Origin: Tricholoma matsutake
Lineage: Eukaryota; Basidiomycota; Agaricomycetes; Agaricales; Tricholomataceae
Direction of reading: 5' to 3'
NCBI GenBank assembly: GCA_026075535.2
Contig: AP026545.1
Coordinates: 372,001-436,000 of the forward strand
Length of the DNA stretch: 64,000 nucleotides
Below the pieces are notes generated by a model. It was given only the letters and a program-made list of their open reading frames with translations. It was not told the origin of the DNA and did no database searches. Every line of letters starts with the position of its first letter. Positions within the stretch are counted from its first letter, which is position 1. The translations under genes and the position numbers were made by a program. This document shows positions 1 to 9,440 of the stretch, one piece after another.

Positions 1-1450
1 TTGACTGTTCCATCAATATTGTACACCATTATAGGTTGCACCAGCTTGCGTGTGCTAATACCGTTTCCAGTAATTAAGGACCGATTAATGAATAATCCTG
101 TAGCACCACTATCAAGCAACACTTCCACATCAATCACTGCATGCATGTCCACTGTCTTCAGTCCCACAGTCAAGGTGATTTTGGGTTCTATTTGTGCAGA
201 GCAAATAAAGAATTTAGGGGTTTTTGGAAATGACATGTGACAATTTTCTTTGTCATGTGATTGACAACAGTTGTACTCCTCCTCAATTTCTTTTTCTGGT
301 TTGCTCTGGGTTTCCTCAGATACTAATACATTGTAACGATTCTGGGTCACCAATGGGGAAACCTTCACTGGGACTCTTCCACAAAATTCTTCTGCCTGCC
401 TTCCTCCAGCTTCACTTCCTTGATTGTAGCTTCCCTAATCTTTCTTTTCTGCCTACAATTCCTAGAAATGCCCACAGTTAAAACATTTAAGTGGGGCTCG
501 TCTCCCTGCTTGATCAACCTCCATTGCCTCTGCTGGTGCTGCTGACTCCGTAACTATAGGTGTCACTGCCATGGCCGGTGGCTGTGCCCTCGGAGCTTGC
601 GCCTGAGGTGCCTTTCCTTTCTTGGACTTTCCTCCTGATGACTTTCCAAATTTACTACTTCCATACATCAACTTTGACTCTGCCTGTTCCTGCTGATATT
701 GCTGGTCAAGGGGCATTGCCCAATTATACCACTCGTCCAACTTCTCTGGCATAGAAGGTAGTTGGTAGATAGACTTGAATAAAGAGGGATTTAATCCTGC
801 TTTCAAAAACTCTACCAACACGGCTTCTCCCATGTCCGTTTGCGAAGCTTCTGCTTTGAACTGCAAAATAAATTCATCCACCATTAGGGAACCTTGGTGC
901 ATGGTCTTTATTTAGCATTGGCTGTTGCCTTTAGATTAGGGTCTCCAAACTGTGCCTCCAATCTCTCTAGAAATTCTTTGAAGGTTGCAAATGGTTTATT
1001 TCCCATGGCATTTTGATTAATAGCCTCATTTCTCCAGAACTGTGCTTTCCCCCCCTGAATGTATGAGAGAGCAAACATAATCCTAGACTTGGCTGTACAA
1101 AACTCTGGCTTCCTCCCATGGATTTACAATACTATAGAGCTGATGAAGGATTTTGTATTCTCCATGATACTGTCAAAGATTTGCAGGGGTGCGTACTTAG
1201 GTAAGCATGCTTTTCCATTTCCAGTTTTCTCTGCTGTCTCATCCTCCTGTGACATCCACTCCACCATCTCCTCCATCTCATCATCTCTTTCTCCTGTCAT
1301 CTCTGGCTGTACTTCCGCTTGTCTGGGCTGTGATGCTGCCAACACTGACACTAATTGTGACATTTGTGCTGTGAGCGCATCAATTTTTGCCTCTAGTGCT
1401 GGTGTGGGAACAGGATTAGGGCCAGGATTAGAAGTTGAAGGTTCGGACAT
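1..1450 (-). pseudogene. G0: Gypsy gag-protease remnant, cut by window edge
   Basis: Decayed Ty3/Gypsy gag and the start of the protease, read right to left. Gag begins near 1450 with MSEPSTSNPGPNP. A capsid-like stretch (GNKPFATFKEFLERLEAQFGD) lies at about 930-1060, with a stop and frame breaks around 900-1120. A basic SKFGKSSGGKSKKGK tract precedes the knuckle start CFNCGHF at 462-490, which is followed by an in-frame stop. At the window edge (1-240) the frame reads a retropepsin, LLDSGATGLFINRSL, with the catalytic D-S-G. The protease resembles those of G2 and G3 (LLDTGAGGVF, LLDSGAEGVF), so this is a relative of that family. RT and integrase would lie left of the window. Family identity is firm; function is lost in this copy. 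Confidence 0.8.
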
Positions 1451-1933
1451 AATTGTAGAATCTGTGATGAATCACTTCTTTAACAAATTCAAGTTTTTTT
1501 TCTCTTTTTTTTGAGACCTCTCCAAATGTTTATGGGTCACGTGATCATTTCTCGATCGTTTGTCATTCGTCGGGCGCCTAATTTGACACTTCGGATCAAT
1601 AACCCTTCTAACAGTGCCTGATCTTGGGGATAACACTGAATTCGGCTTGTAACTAAAATAGTTGTCCAAATAGAGTGATGTAAATCATAACTTAACCAGA
1701 TCCAATTGGTTGTCTGGTTGCAGCTGTCCTAATGATGAGTGCTGCCTCTCGAACACTGGCAGTCGCAATGTAAGGCGAGGCCTGGCGTCGGCTTATGAAA
1801 GAAAAGGAAGATTATGTATATACAAGTACTTCCAGCTCATGCTGAAAGGATGAGTAATTGGATGTGGCACAGTGAAACAATGACATATGCACAAGTAAGA
1901 GAAGGCACACTGATATGGGAAGTTGTGTTCTTC
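1451..1933. other. Gypsy leader and unassigned sequence
   Basis: Presumed 5' leader of the minus-strand Gypsy remnant, followed to about 1930 by sequence I cannot assign. No convincing ORF, LTR end or tRNA-complementary primer site was recognised. Confidence 0.4.
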
Positions 1934-2328
1934 TGTTAGGGTGACACCCACTATCTGCTAGCTAAGACAGTGTGGGTTCTCTCTACAAGAAGGGGGCGGG
2001 ATCCACACACATGATGGGGGGATTGATGGTTTTGATGCGAGGGGTTATTAATAGGTGAGTTTGTTGACAAAGGCCTTTCAAGCATAGGTGGAATACCTAA
2101 GAGAACACAACTGGGGTCCCCTAGGTTTATATTTAGGGTTTATATACTATGTAACATATATTGTACATTGTTGTTACCAATGCACTCATACATGTGCATG
2201 CATATTGATGCATGTGAAATAAAATTCTCATGCTATCAAAGTGTAGCATCATTTGGCATCATGTAGCGTAATTCAACATAATAAAATAAAAATGAAATTT
2301 TATTAGGTAATGGGGTGGTTTTCTAACA
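1934..2328 (-). repeat. Solo LTR, Copia-like (TGTTAG...CTAACA)
   Basis: A 395-bp sequence bounded by TGTTAGGG and TTCTAACA. It is the inverted, diverged copy of the 402-bp solo LTR at 16,758-17,159. Read on the minus strand it has a TATA-like TATATAAACCC followed by CCTATTAATAA, an LTR promoter/poly(A) arrangement. Adjacent 5-mers (TCTTC left, GAAGC right) do not match, so no target-site duplication survives. It ends the reading frame of the accessory gene exon at 2329-2441. Confidence 0.75.
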
Positions 2329-3312
2329 GAAGCAATGTCTGATGCACGTAAAGCCTTGATATAGCCCATGAAGTGGCGCTTGAGCTCTGTGATCTCATTA
2401 TTATATGTGTCTATGAAGGATAGTGCAGGGGTGGCCATCAACGGTGAAACATTTTTGTGACTGTGATCAGGAGTGGGATTGGCAATGGCAGCAGCAATGG
2501 GAGCAGCAACGGCAGCAGAAGATTTTCACTCATGCATCAACAACCATCAAACCATCAGGTGCAGGGTAGGCCATGAATGTCACAGAAAGCACCCCCATTT
2601 CTAGCCACTGTTGTTGTGCAGTCTCCTCCACATGCTTAACCAGGTTCTTCTCTGCTTGACTGCAAAACATCAATAACATCATTGGCAGTGGCAACAGCAA
2701 TGGCAATGGGTTAACATACATTTGCTTTGTTTTCTCTGGATAACCTTCCCCCTCCCTTTTCTCCTGCTCAGCCTCAAGTACTGCCTTTTCCTCTGCAGTC
2801 ATGCTTTCAAAAACCCTCTTGATGGCTGGCAGTCAGTTCTGGAACCATCCAGGCATACTTGTGGATGCATCCTGAACACCTAACATATCTCTGATCTCTT
2901 TCCAAACTCGGTCCTGGTGTAAGCTCCAGATCACTTCTGATCGCTTCACTTTGAAGTTGTTTGACTTCCTTGAGAAGCCTTTCATCATTCACCAGTTGTT
3001 TGAAAGTCAGTTTGTTAGTTCCTGGGAATGTGATCAACAATACAACATTGAATGGGATGATACCCCACCTTGGCATGCATGCGACTCTCCTCTGGATCTA
3101 TTGGGGTCATCTCAATTGATGCCCAGTAATTAAATATGGTGGGGAGAATGTCAGTCTTGAGTATTTGCAATTGGGCAGCTTTTGATTCCTGAGATTGGAA
3201 TCCATCTTTATAAGGCTCGATGATCTTCTGCTCTTCAACCCTATATTGGCTCCTCTTCTGGTACCATCTGTGTCCTGGGTTCTCTGATGGCTCAGGTGGC
3301 ATTGGAGCTGAA

Positions 3313-3440
3313 CTTTACACTTCCCCACATAGTCCTGGAGGAATCCTGGTAGTCCTACCAGGAAGACCAGGAATTCTCCAGGAATCCAGTAGGACTCACC
3401 AGGACTCACCAGGAATCCAGTGGGACTCAGTACCCTAAAG
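3313..3440 (+). repeat. H1a left terminal and subterminal repeats
   Basis: Inverted-repeat end starting CTTTACACTTCCCCACATAG. It is followed by tandem-like AGTCCTGG/CCAGGA words (ACCAGGACTC, ACCAGGAATCCAG) that are the complement of those at the right end. Subterminal word repeats of this kind are common transposase-binding arrays in hAT elements; that role is inferred here. Confidence 0.75.
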
Positions 3441-3479
3441 TCATACCATAATGGAAAGTCAATTTGAGATATCTTACGA

Positions 3480-3900
3480 GTTTCAAGTGCTTCGGACTTC
3501 ATGAATTTCACAAAGTACCTACAAAATAAACTTGTTCAGAGCAGGGATTGAACTCTAGAACTCATGATCAAGAATCACATGACAAACCAAACAAGTGCTT
3601 AATGCTAAAGTCTGAGGTTGCCTTTAGTGCAGTTTAACCTAGCAACTGTGAAGGGAGACTCAGATAGACTGAACAGCTGGAGTCCAGAGTGAGCAACTGA
3701 AGAGTGCAAAACTCCGGACTCTGCAGTCTACATACTGTGAAACAAACAGTGATAAACACAAGGTGGAAACTACTCTAAGTGCCCATGAGTGTAACTACAA
3801 GTGATAGGACATGGAATAGAAGTAGGATAGAAGTAAAATAGAGAGATGGTGAATCATACATTTAACACTTAACCAGTTGAGCCACAGGAGAATTATTAGC
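3480..3900 (-). repeat. tRNA-derived (SINE-like) module, interrupted
   Basis: On the minus strand this carries the same A-box region as H1b 14,901-14,925 (TCTCCTGTGGCTCAACTGG, near 3870-3895) and the same B-box region (GAGTTCAATCCC, near 3545-3556), followed by the shared downstream text (GTACTTTGTGAAATTCATGA). About 260 bp (roughly 3603-3865) with no counterpart in H1b separates the two boxes and looks like a secondary insertion; GCTTAA/ACTTAA at its edges is a weak duplication candidate. It points outward, towards the left end of H1a. Confidence 0.55.
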
Positions 3901-3996
3901 TGCAATATAAAAGTGTATTTATACCCTCAAACTCAAACTTAGGTATTTCTCTCTCGAAGCTCACAATTAAGATCAAATAAAATTTATTAACTACAT

Positions 3997-4239
3997 CCCT
4001 CGCATTGGACACAAGGGATACACCATTAATTACATAAAAAAAAACCTCCCCCACACAAGGTGCAAGGGGGAGTCCTACAAATATATACATATAAAACTAA
4101 TCTCCCCTTGCGTTTGACACATACAATTATAAAGAAAAAGAAAGAAAAACCCCTCACCCATGTAAAACGTGGGCGAGGGGGAAGGTATTACCATAAATAA
4201 AAAATGAAAAAAACCACCCCACACAAAATGCAGGGGTGG
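3997..4239. repeat. Array of five hairpins in H1a
   Basis: Five short imperfect inverted repeats start at about 3997, 4046, 4103, 4150 and 4214, i.e. every 47-64 bp, separated by A/T-rich DNA. Stems are C-rich then G-rich, for example CCCTCG...CAAGGG (3997-4017), CTCCCCC...GGGGGAG (4046-4072), CCCCTCACCC...GGGCGAGGGG (4150-4180) and CCACCCC...GGGGTGG (4214-4239). The third (CCCCTTGCGTTTGACAC) has lost one arm and matches the reverse complement of the third hairpin of H1b. No protein is implied; ORFs across it are in repeat sequence. Confidence 0.75.
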
Positions 4240-4934
4240 CCTGGTGAGTCGTGCCTGTCATCCTGTCTCCATTGTCCTGGGTGCCAGGCCTTCATTGTCG
4301 CTGTCCTTGTCGTTGCCATCCTGGGTGTCATTTCCATGCTGCTCCTGGTCGTGCCCTCCTGGGGGCATTGTTTCTGTACTGCTCCTGGTCATGCCCTTGT
4401 TGCTGTCCTGGCCATCTCCCACTGTTGAATTCCCTGGTGCTGGTGTCCTGTTGTCGTTGCATGGTCATCTCTGTCCTTGCACCCATTTGTTGTCCTGGCT
4501 TTGCTGTCGCTGTCCTGGCCATGTTGTGTTCCCTGGTGCTGGTGTCCTGTCATTGTTGCATGGTTGTCTCCATCCTCGCACCCCTTCTTCCACCCTGCGA
4601 GCAGTTGCTCACAGCGGCGGTGCTGGATGCTGGGTCATGCTTGTTGTCCATTGTCCTCCCTGTCCCATCGTTTTCATGGTCATCTGTTGTCCTCCCATCC
4701 TTGTCTTGCCACCCCACTGCTCTCATCATTTTGGGCCTTGCCACCCCGCTGCTCTCATTGTTTGTGGCTCCTTGTCTCCGTCTCTGTGGTCCTCATCATC
4801 ACTCCCTGTTTCCACCCCACAAGCAGCTGCTCACAGTGGTGGAGGTGTGGTGGCGGTGGTGGGTCACATCATACAATGAGAAACTATAAAAATTCAAAAG
4901 AAAACTAATATTAATCAAAAAAGAATGAAATGAA
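4240..4934. other. GC-rich low-complexity part of H1a, no gene
   Basis: Long overlapping ORFs in several frames on both strands here are by-products of CTGTCCTGG/CCATTGTCC-type repeats. Two units contain CGAGCAGTTGCTCACAGCGG and CAAGCAGCTGCTCACAG, related to the tandem units of H2 (49,325-49,760). No domain was recognised. Confidence 0.6.
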
Positions 4935-5773
4935 TAGTGTTTAAAGGTCCAGTCCAGTCCAGTTTTTGACTTCCAAATGGGGCAACCAGCAACCGCAACC
5001 TGTCTAGGACCGACCTAGATATTGGAGGACTGCAACTGGACCCTTTAGGACTGGTCCTAATTAGTCCATGGACCGAAAAAAGACTGGTTCAGACCAGTTT
5101 TTTGTTGTAGAATTTATTGTGCCAAATAACCCATATGTATCTCAACAAATATGACCATCACCTCATATATATTATATTAATGGATAGAGATTGTAATGCT
5201 ATGTAAACCAATCCAACATTTAAGCAATTCCGTCAAGGTTTGACTGAGATATGGCCAAAACTGAAAGGACATGCATTCAAGTTGTGGTTTGTAGTTTGTA
5301 ATTTGTAGTTTGTAGTTACACTCATTTGGGGCTGGTGTATAAATAAAATCCCATGGTACAGATAATTAGGTGTGTTTTTGTTACTTTTATGATGCTATAT
5401 AGCTGTACAAAAAAAACTATAGCTCACGTAATAAGCAATGCAATCAAAGTTGTTCTGATACAACAAAATACTCATACAAAAATGTTTTTGGTCATATCTC
5501 AACCAATTCTTGACCGTTTTTGATGATCCAGGGACCGAAAATAAAGGAAATATGTGTGGGAGTAAGGTCTAACACATGTTGGAGCGAGAGACTGGTTGCA
5601 ACCGGTTTTAACCAGTTTTTCATCAGTCCTACTATATTTTTCAAAACGAAAGACCAGCAACTGGACTGAAAAAGACCGGTCCATAAATAGACCACTGGTC
5701 CGGTCCTAATCGGTCCAGTTCAGTTCAGTTTCGGTCTTTTTTTCAGTCCTACAGACTGGACCTTTAAACACTA
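4935..5773. mobile_element. hAT-like MITE nested in H1a
   Basis: An 839-bp element with perfect 20-bp terminal inverted repeats, TAGTGTTTAAAGGTCCAGTC. Flanks are GAAATGAA (4927-4934) and GAAATAAA (5774-5781), an 8-bp duplication with one mismatch. GGTCCAGT/GGTCCTAATYGGTCC words repeat near both ends. No coding capacity is credible. The TAGTG start and 8-bp duplication point to the hAT superfamily. Confidence 0.85.
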
Positions 5774-5828
5774 GAAATAAACAAAAAAAAAACTTACCTG
5801 GGGCCAGGCATTGTCGTTCTCCATTTCT

Positions 5829-5945
5829 TCGTTTGTCATTTGTTGTTTGTCATTTGTCATTTGTCATTTGTCATTTGTTGTTTGTTGTTTGTTGTTTGTT
5901 GTTTGTTGTTTGTTGTTTGTTGTCTGTCGCTTGCTTGTCATTCTT
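5829..5945 (+). repeat. Heptanucleotide repeat TTTGTTG/TTTGTCA
   Basis: Roughly fifteen tandem seven-base units, first TTTGTCA then TTTGTTG, immediately upstream of an inverted GTAATG-type splice module in H1a. Confidence 0.85.
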
Positions 5946-5974
5946 TGTTTGTTGTTTGGTGTCATCTTGTTGTC

Positions 5975-6290
5975 ATGATATAGTTAGAACCTAAAGGAAA
6001 GAAATATTAGTTAGTTCAATAAAAAAAAGTAAAAAACATTACCTGGGCCCCAAATGACATCTGTTGTCGTTTGGGCCCGAGGTGGTTCAAATGTGGCCAT
6101 TGGCAGCATTAGACGAGGTGGTGGTGGCCATAGGAGCAGTGGTGACAGGTGTTGATGGAGGGGAGGCAGTGGAAGGGAGATGGTGTCGTCGTTGAGAGTG
6201 GTGATGATGGTGGATGATGAGCTGGCAATGTTGATACGCAGCTGTGTGCTTTGTCATGCACAGCTGCCCCAATGGTACCTAGAGCAGTAA
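5975..6290 (-). other. Spliced module and exon-like block of H1a
   Basis: On the minus strand a block around 6087-6285 reads GCAGCTGTGCATGACAAAGC then CATTGCCAGCTCATCA and a CCACCA-rich tract. It leads into CGTTTGGGCCC, GGGCCCAGGTAATG and an A/T-rich intron-like stretch with ACTAACTAA and TTTCCTTTAG. The same layout occurs on the plus strand in H1b (13,516-13,990). The frame is low in complexity (His/Thr/Pro runs), so I treat it as a transcribed, possibly spliced module rather than a proven protein exon. Confidence 0.45.
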
Positions 6291-6309
6291 GTGGACATAC
6301 CTCATAAGT

Positions 6310-6380
6310 CTATGTGGTGTAATGGTTATATTGGCTATGCTAAAATGTTGTTGTCTCATGCCTTGGGTTCAATTCCAGCT
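6310..6380 (+). repeat. tRNA-like A/B-box module of H1a
   Basis: TGGTGTAATGG (6315-6325) matches a pol III A box and GGGTTCAATTCC (6365-6376) matches a B box; the starts are 50 bp apart, as in a tRNA gene. The flanking arms do not form a convincing acceptor stem, so it is tRNA-derived, not a functional tRNA. The counterpart in H1b is at 13,414-13,479 on the minus strand. Confidence 0.6.
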
Positions 6381-6414
6381 CATGTTATTTTATTTTATTA
6401 CTTAGTAGTAGTAG

Positions 6415-6713
6415 TAAGGACTCCTGGTTCAATCCTACTGGATTCCTGGTGAGTCCTGGTGAGTCCTGGTGAGTCCTGGTGAGTCCTACAGAGTCCTGGT
6501 TACTCTTATAGAGTCCTACAGGATTCCTGGTCAGTCCCCCAGATTCCTGAGAGTCCAAGTCCTGGGGAATTCCTGGAATAGTACCAGGAATATCCCAGGA
6601 CTGAACCAGTAATCCCACTGGATGAAAAACAGCCAGGAATGCAACATTTGGTGAACAATGGCTGTGGCAGGGATAACCAGGATTCCTCCAGGAATACGTG
6701 GGGCAGTGTAAAG
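6415..6713 (-). repeat. H1a right terminal and subterminal repeats
   Basis: Tandem GAGTCCTGGT units (about 6450-6490), further TCCTGG/CCAGGA words, and the terminal inverted repeat ending GTGTAAAG at 6706-6713 before the outermost AGCTC and the duplication CATTGGAG. Confidence 0.75.
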
Positions 6714-6778
6714 AGCTCCATTGGAGGGGATTGATGTGGAGGAGGGAATTGTCCTTGCCATTGGGTTTCACTTGTCAT

Positions 6779-6862
6779 TTGGCATGAGGATCACATGAGG
6801 ATAACACAAGGTCAATAGTACAATAAATAGCCCATCAACACAATTGATTCCCCCCAATCATC
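6779..6862. promoter_or_regulatory. Short divergent promoter region
   Basis: Only 84 bp separate the start codons of the minus-strand accessory gene (6778) and the plus-strand KDZ gene (6863). It contains ACAATAAATAG and a CCCCCCAATCATC run before the ATG. The two genes are probably co-regulated from this bidirectional stretch; that is inferred from spacing only. Confidence 0.5.
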
Positions 6863-8116
6863 ATGAGCCTGACAAGAGCTCTTTACAAGCAAAAGAGACG
6901 ATCAAAGAACAATCCCACCCTGCATGAGGACGATGATGGTGCAGTGGATACTGTCACACATAAGGAAGTTGAGGTCAACACGAGACATGGACCAAAAATG
7001 AGGTGTATCAAGGTTCCCTTGCCTCCAGTTACAGAAGAACGTGATGAATCGAGTTCAGCTGGTATCCATGACAATCCAGGTCTTGCTCCAGAATGGGATA
7101 TGCAAGAACCTCAGGTGGTCGATGAGCCAGTTTGGCCACCGATCGGCATGGTCAGTTTCTGACATTGATTGACTTACTGAGGCTCATGTACAAATAACAG
7201 AGGCAGCAAGACTATGTCTTGGAGTTTGTCGGACGAATAGATGAACTGCTGCAAGCATCCCTGTCTCAGCAGGCATGGTCAATTGACAAACAAGTTTGCA
7301 ACCACTGTTCATTCAATAAATGGCAATTTGGAGATGCGTTGATTGTTTGCTAGGAAGAATGCTTTGCCAAACATGTATGCCACTCCTGCTCCCGATGCCG
7401 ATGCCAATATTACATTCAGACCACCCACTGCCGATGCCTTGAACAACAGTTACATCTGTGTGGTGCATATGAATGGAATACATCACTTGGTGATGGTTAC
7501 CTGCCAGTGTCAAGGGGAGCACAGAATTCCCTTGGACCTGGTAAGCAGGAACTTGCTACCCACCAGCTTCAACAAAATATGCACTCTTTTCACTGTGCAT
7601 GTCCTGGATCATTTTCAGCTCTGTAATCTGGAATTGAAGGCATCAGCCTACCAGTTTTACCAATTGATTCACTGCATCACCTTGCCAATGAAGCCTGCAG
7701 AAGTGGTCAACCTCTACCACAAGCTTAGGCACATGTCCCACTTATGGCATTGGATGAAAAGATTGAAGTGGGCTGAGTATGGTCACAATCAAAAAGATCC
7801 ATTGAAACCTGAACCAGGATCACTTGCCAACTTCTGTCCAGCTTGTCCTCAAGTAGGCATATATATACCAGAAAATTGGAAGGACAATGAGACCCAGTGG
7901 GTGATTAAGCACCTGCTTTGTGCAGTGGTCTCTAAAATAATATTACACCTTAGATTTGTTTTTAAATGTGTATTTGTGGCCAATGGCAATTTCAAAGCTG
8001 ACCATGTTTGGGAGAAAAACTCCGATACTGATATATGGCTATGGGATGGAGCTGGGATGGCCCCAAATCAGGCTGAATACAAGCAGTTTCTCCAAGATGC
8101 CATAGAACAATTAACA

Positions 8117-8255
8117 GTAAGTACACTTCCCTCACTGCTGCCACTGCCATTGCCACTGCCATTCCTGTGGCTGTGGCTGTGGCTGTGGCCATTCCTGCCC
8201 CCGCTCCCATGCCCGCTCCCGATCTGATCTGATCTGATCCATGCCCCTTTTGCAG
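8117..8255 (+). other. Intron of the KDZ gene with CCACTGCC repeats
   Basis: GTAAGT donor and TTTTGCAG acceptor; removal joins EQLT to KAPCENKF in frame, matching the KDZ core. The body is a run of CCACTGCCATTGCC, TGTGGC and GCTCCC words plus GATCT repeats. Confidence 0.8.
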
Positions 8256-8886
8256 AAGGCACCTTGTGAAAATAAATTCTTAGCCATTGTGAATGCTTTT
8301 CTGGCATCGAAGGCATGTGATAGGACTGGAGTAGCTGCTATTGCATGTGTGCAACATGGAAGTTACGCACCCAATGCATTGGTAGACTTGTTCTGGGGAG
8401 AACAGCAAAAGAACATTGACTTTGCTTTCCTTCAAGCACTGAAGACTACCAGGGTTGACCCTCAACAGGGAGTAATGCTGATTTACAACATTGTCTGCCA
8501 GTACATCATCTACCTTCTGGAGCACATTGGTCCACATCTTCCAGCTGACCTGACCATTGACCAGGTCATTGGGCTTATGCATGTACATGGCCACAAGGAT
8601 GAATGATTTTTTTGCTATGCTCCATCTTTCATTCCAGGCTCTGGCATCATAGCAGGAGAGATACTAGAGTCCCTGTGGTCATCGCTGAATTCCATTTCCC
8701 CAACAGTCAGGACAGCAAACTTGCCACATCAGGCAGAAATGCTCGACAATCATGCTATGGACTCAAATCACAAGAAAATGCTTGGCATGACCGCTATGCT
8801 GTGTGCAAAATCTCAAGAATCCCTTGAGATCTCCACACAACTTGGCAAGCACCATGCTGACCTTACAGCAGCATTTGGTCAACATC

Positions 8887-9066
8887 TGAGGCTGTGGTTA
8901 ATATGAAAACTGGGTTCCAAGGCAAATCCTGAAACTGTTTCACCTAATTGGAAATGAGGGAATTTCACCTCTAGGCAGTGCTGCTGATAGGAGGTGGGCT
9001 GTGCTGCAAGGCAGCTGGGAAGGGGGCAGAAAATGATTGGAAGTCTGGTTGGAAGAATTGGTCTTG
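8887..9066 (-). repeat. G1 3' LTR (left copy)
   Basis: About 180 bp, similar to 24,240-24,409 (both contain TGAGGCTGTGGTTAATATG and GCAGTGCTGCTGATAGGAGG). The adjacent minus-strand AAGGGGGAAATAC is a good polypurine tract. Confidence 0.75.
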
Positions 9067-9440
9067 ACAGTATTTCCCCCTTAGTGCTAAGCCTACAAGG
9101 CACATGAAGGTTCAAATCCAAACTGGGTATGTTGATTTTGATGTTGATGGGTTCCCACATTTTTCTTCAACCACCACCACACCCCTTCACTCCCTTTGAC
9201 AAAGATGTCCACCGTCCCCTCATATGTGGAAAAGATAGCGGCCATCAAGGCCCAGCAGGGGCAATTGATGGAGGAGGAGTTGGAGGTGCAAGGGGAGCTG
9301 CCGGGACTCACTGACAAATCAGGGGGTGAGGGAGTGAGGGAGGAGTAGGGAATAGGCAGGGAATCCGGAGTTTTCTTTTAAATTTTCTAATAATAATTTT
9401 TTGAGGATCTTGTTTTGAAATGAAGGGTGTTAAGTGGAAA
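9067..9440 (-). other. G1 region between chromodomain and 3' LTR
   Basis: Polypurine tract next to the LTR, then non-coding sequence and the C-terminal tail of pol. ORFs on the plus strand (9129-9314) are Pro/Gly-rich and not credible. Confidence 0.5.

Larger units (their letters stand above)
3308..6718. mobile_element. H1a: hAT-like non-autonomous element, 3.4 kb
   Basis: Bounded by perfect 8-bp duplications CATTGGAG (3300-3307 and 6719-6726), the length typical of hAT transposition. The ends are imperfect inverted repeats sharing CTTTACACTNCCCCAC and TCCTGGAGGAATCCTGG. No transposase is visible inside. Content from the left: subterminal GGACTCACCA-type repeats, a tRNA-like module on the minus strand, five hairpins, a GC-rich stretch, a nested MITE (4935-5773), a heptanucleotide repeat, an intron-bearing module on the minus strand, a tRNA-like module on the plus strand, and GAGTCCTGGT repeats. 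It is an inverted sibling of H1b. It presumably moved using a transposase supplied elsewhere. Confidence 0.85.
2345..6778 (-). pseudogene. KDZ-transposon accessory gene, split by H1a
   Basis: Minus-strand gene divergent from the KDZ transposase. It starts at the ATG at 6778 (MTSETQWQGQFPPPHQSPPM), is interrupted by H1a, and resumes at 3299 in the same frame with PPEPSENPGHRWYQKRSQ. Downstream pieces include KTDILPTIFNYWASIEM (about 3120), MTAEEKAVLEAEQEKREGEG (about 2790) and AEKNLVKHVEETAQQQW (about 2640). An intron at 2660-2719 has GTATGT...TTTTGCAG ends, and a second probable intron lies at about 2455-2522. The last exon seen, ALSFIDTYNNEITELKRHF, ends at the solo LTR. I recall similar unnamed proteins from Agaricomycete genomes, but no domain name or function. 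One in-frame stop lies near 2850. The gene is broken by H1a and probably by the solo LTR. Confidence 0.6.

Noticed and set aside
1934..2328. Left LTR of a full element paired with 16,758-17,159
   Set aside because: The two copies are in inverted orientation and the second has its own perfect GTTTA duplication, so they are independent solo LTRs.
3997..4239. Regularly spaced repeats resembling a CRISPR array
   Set aside because: Units are hairpins with differing sequence, not identical repeats with unique spacers, and the DNA is fungal; treated as a hairpin array of H1.
4204..4908. Several ORFs of 140-210 codons on both strands
   Set aside because: Overlapping open frames in five or more frames come from CTGTCC/GGTGGT-type low-complexity sequence; Cys/Val/Ser/His-rich with no domain.
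6310..6380. A functional tRNA gene
   Set aside because: A and B boxes match, but no acceptor stem or sensible anticodon arm is visible, and the module recurs inside a transposon.
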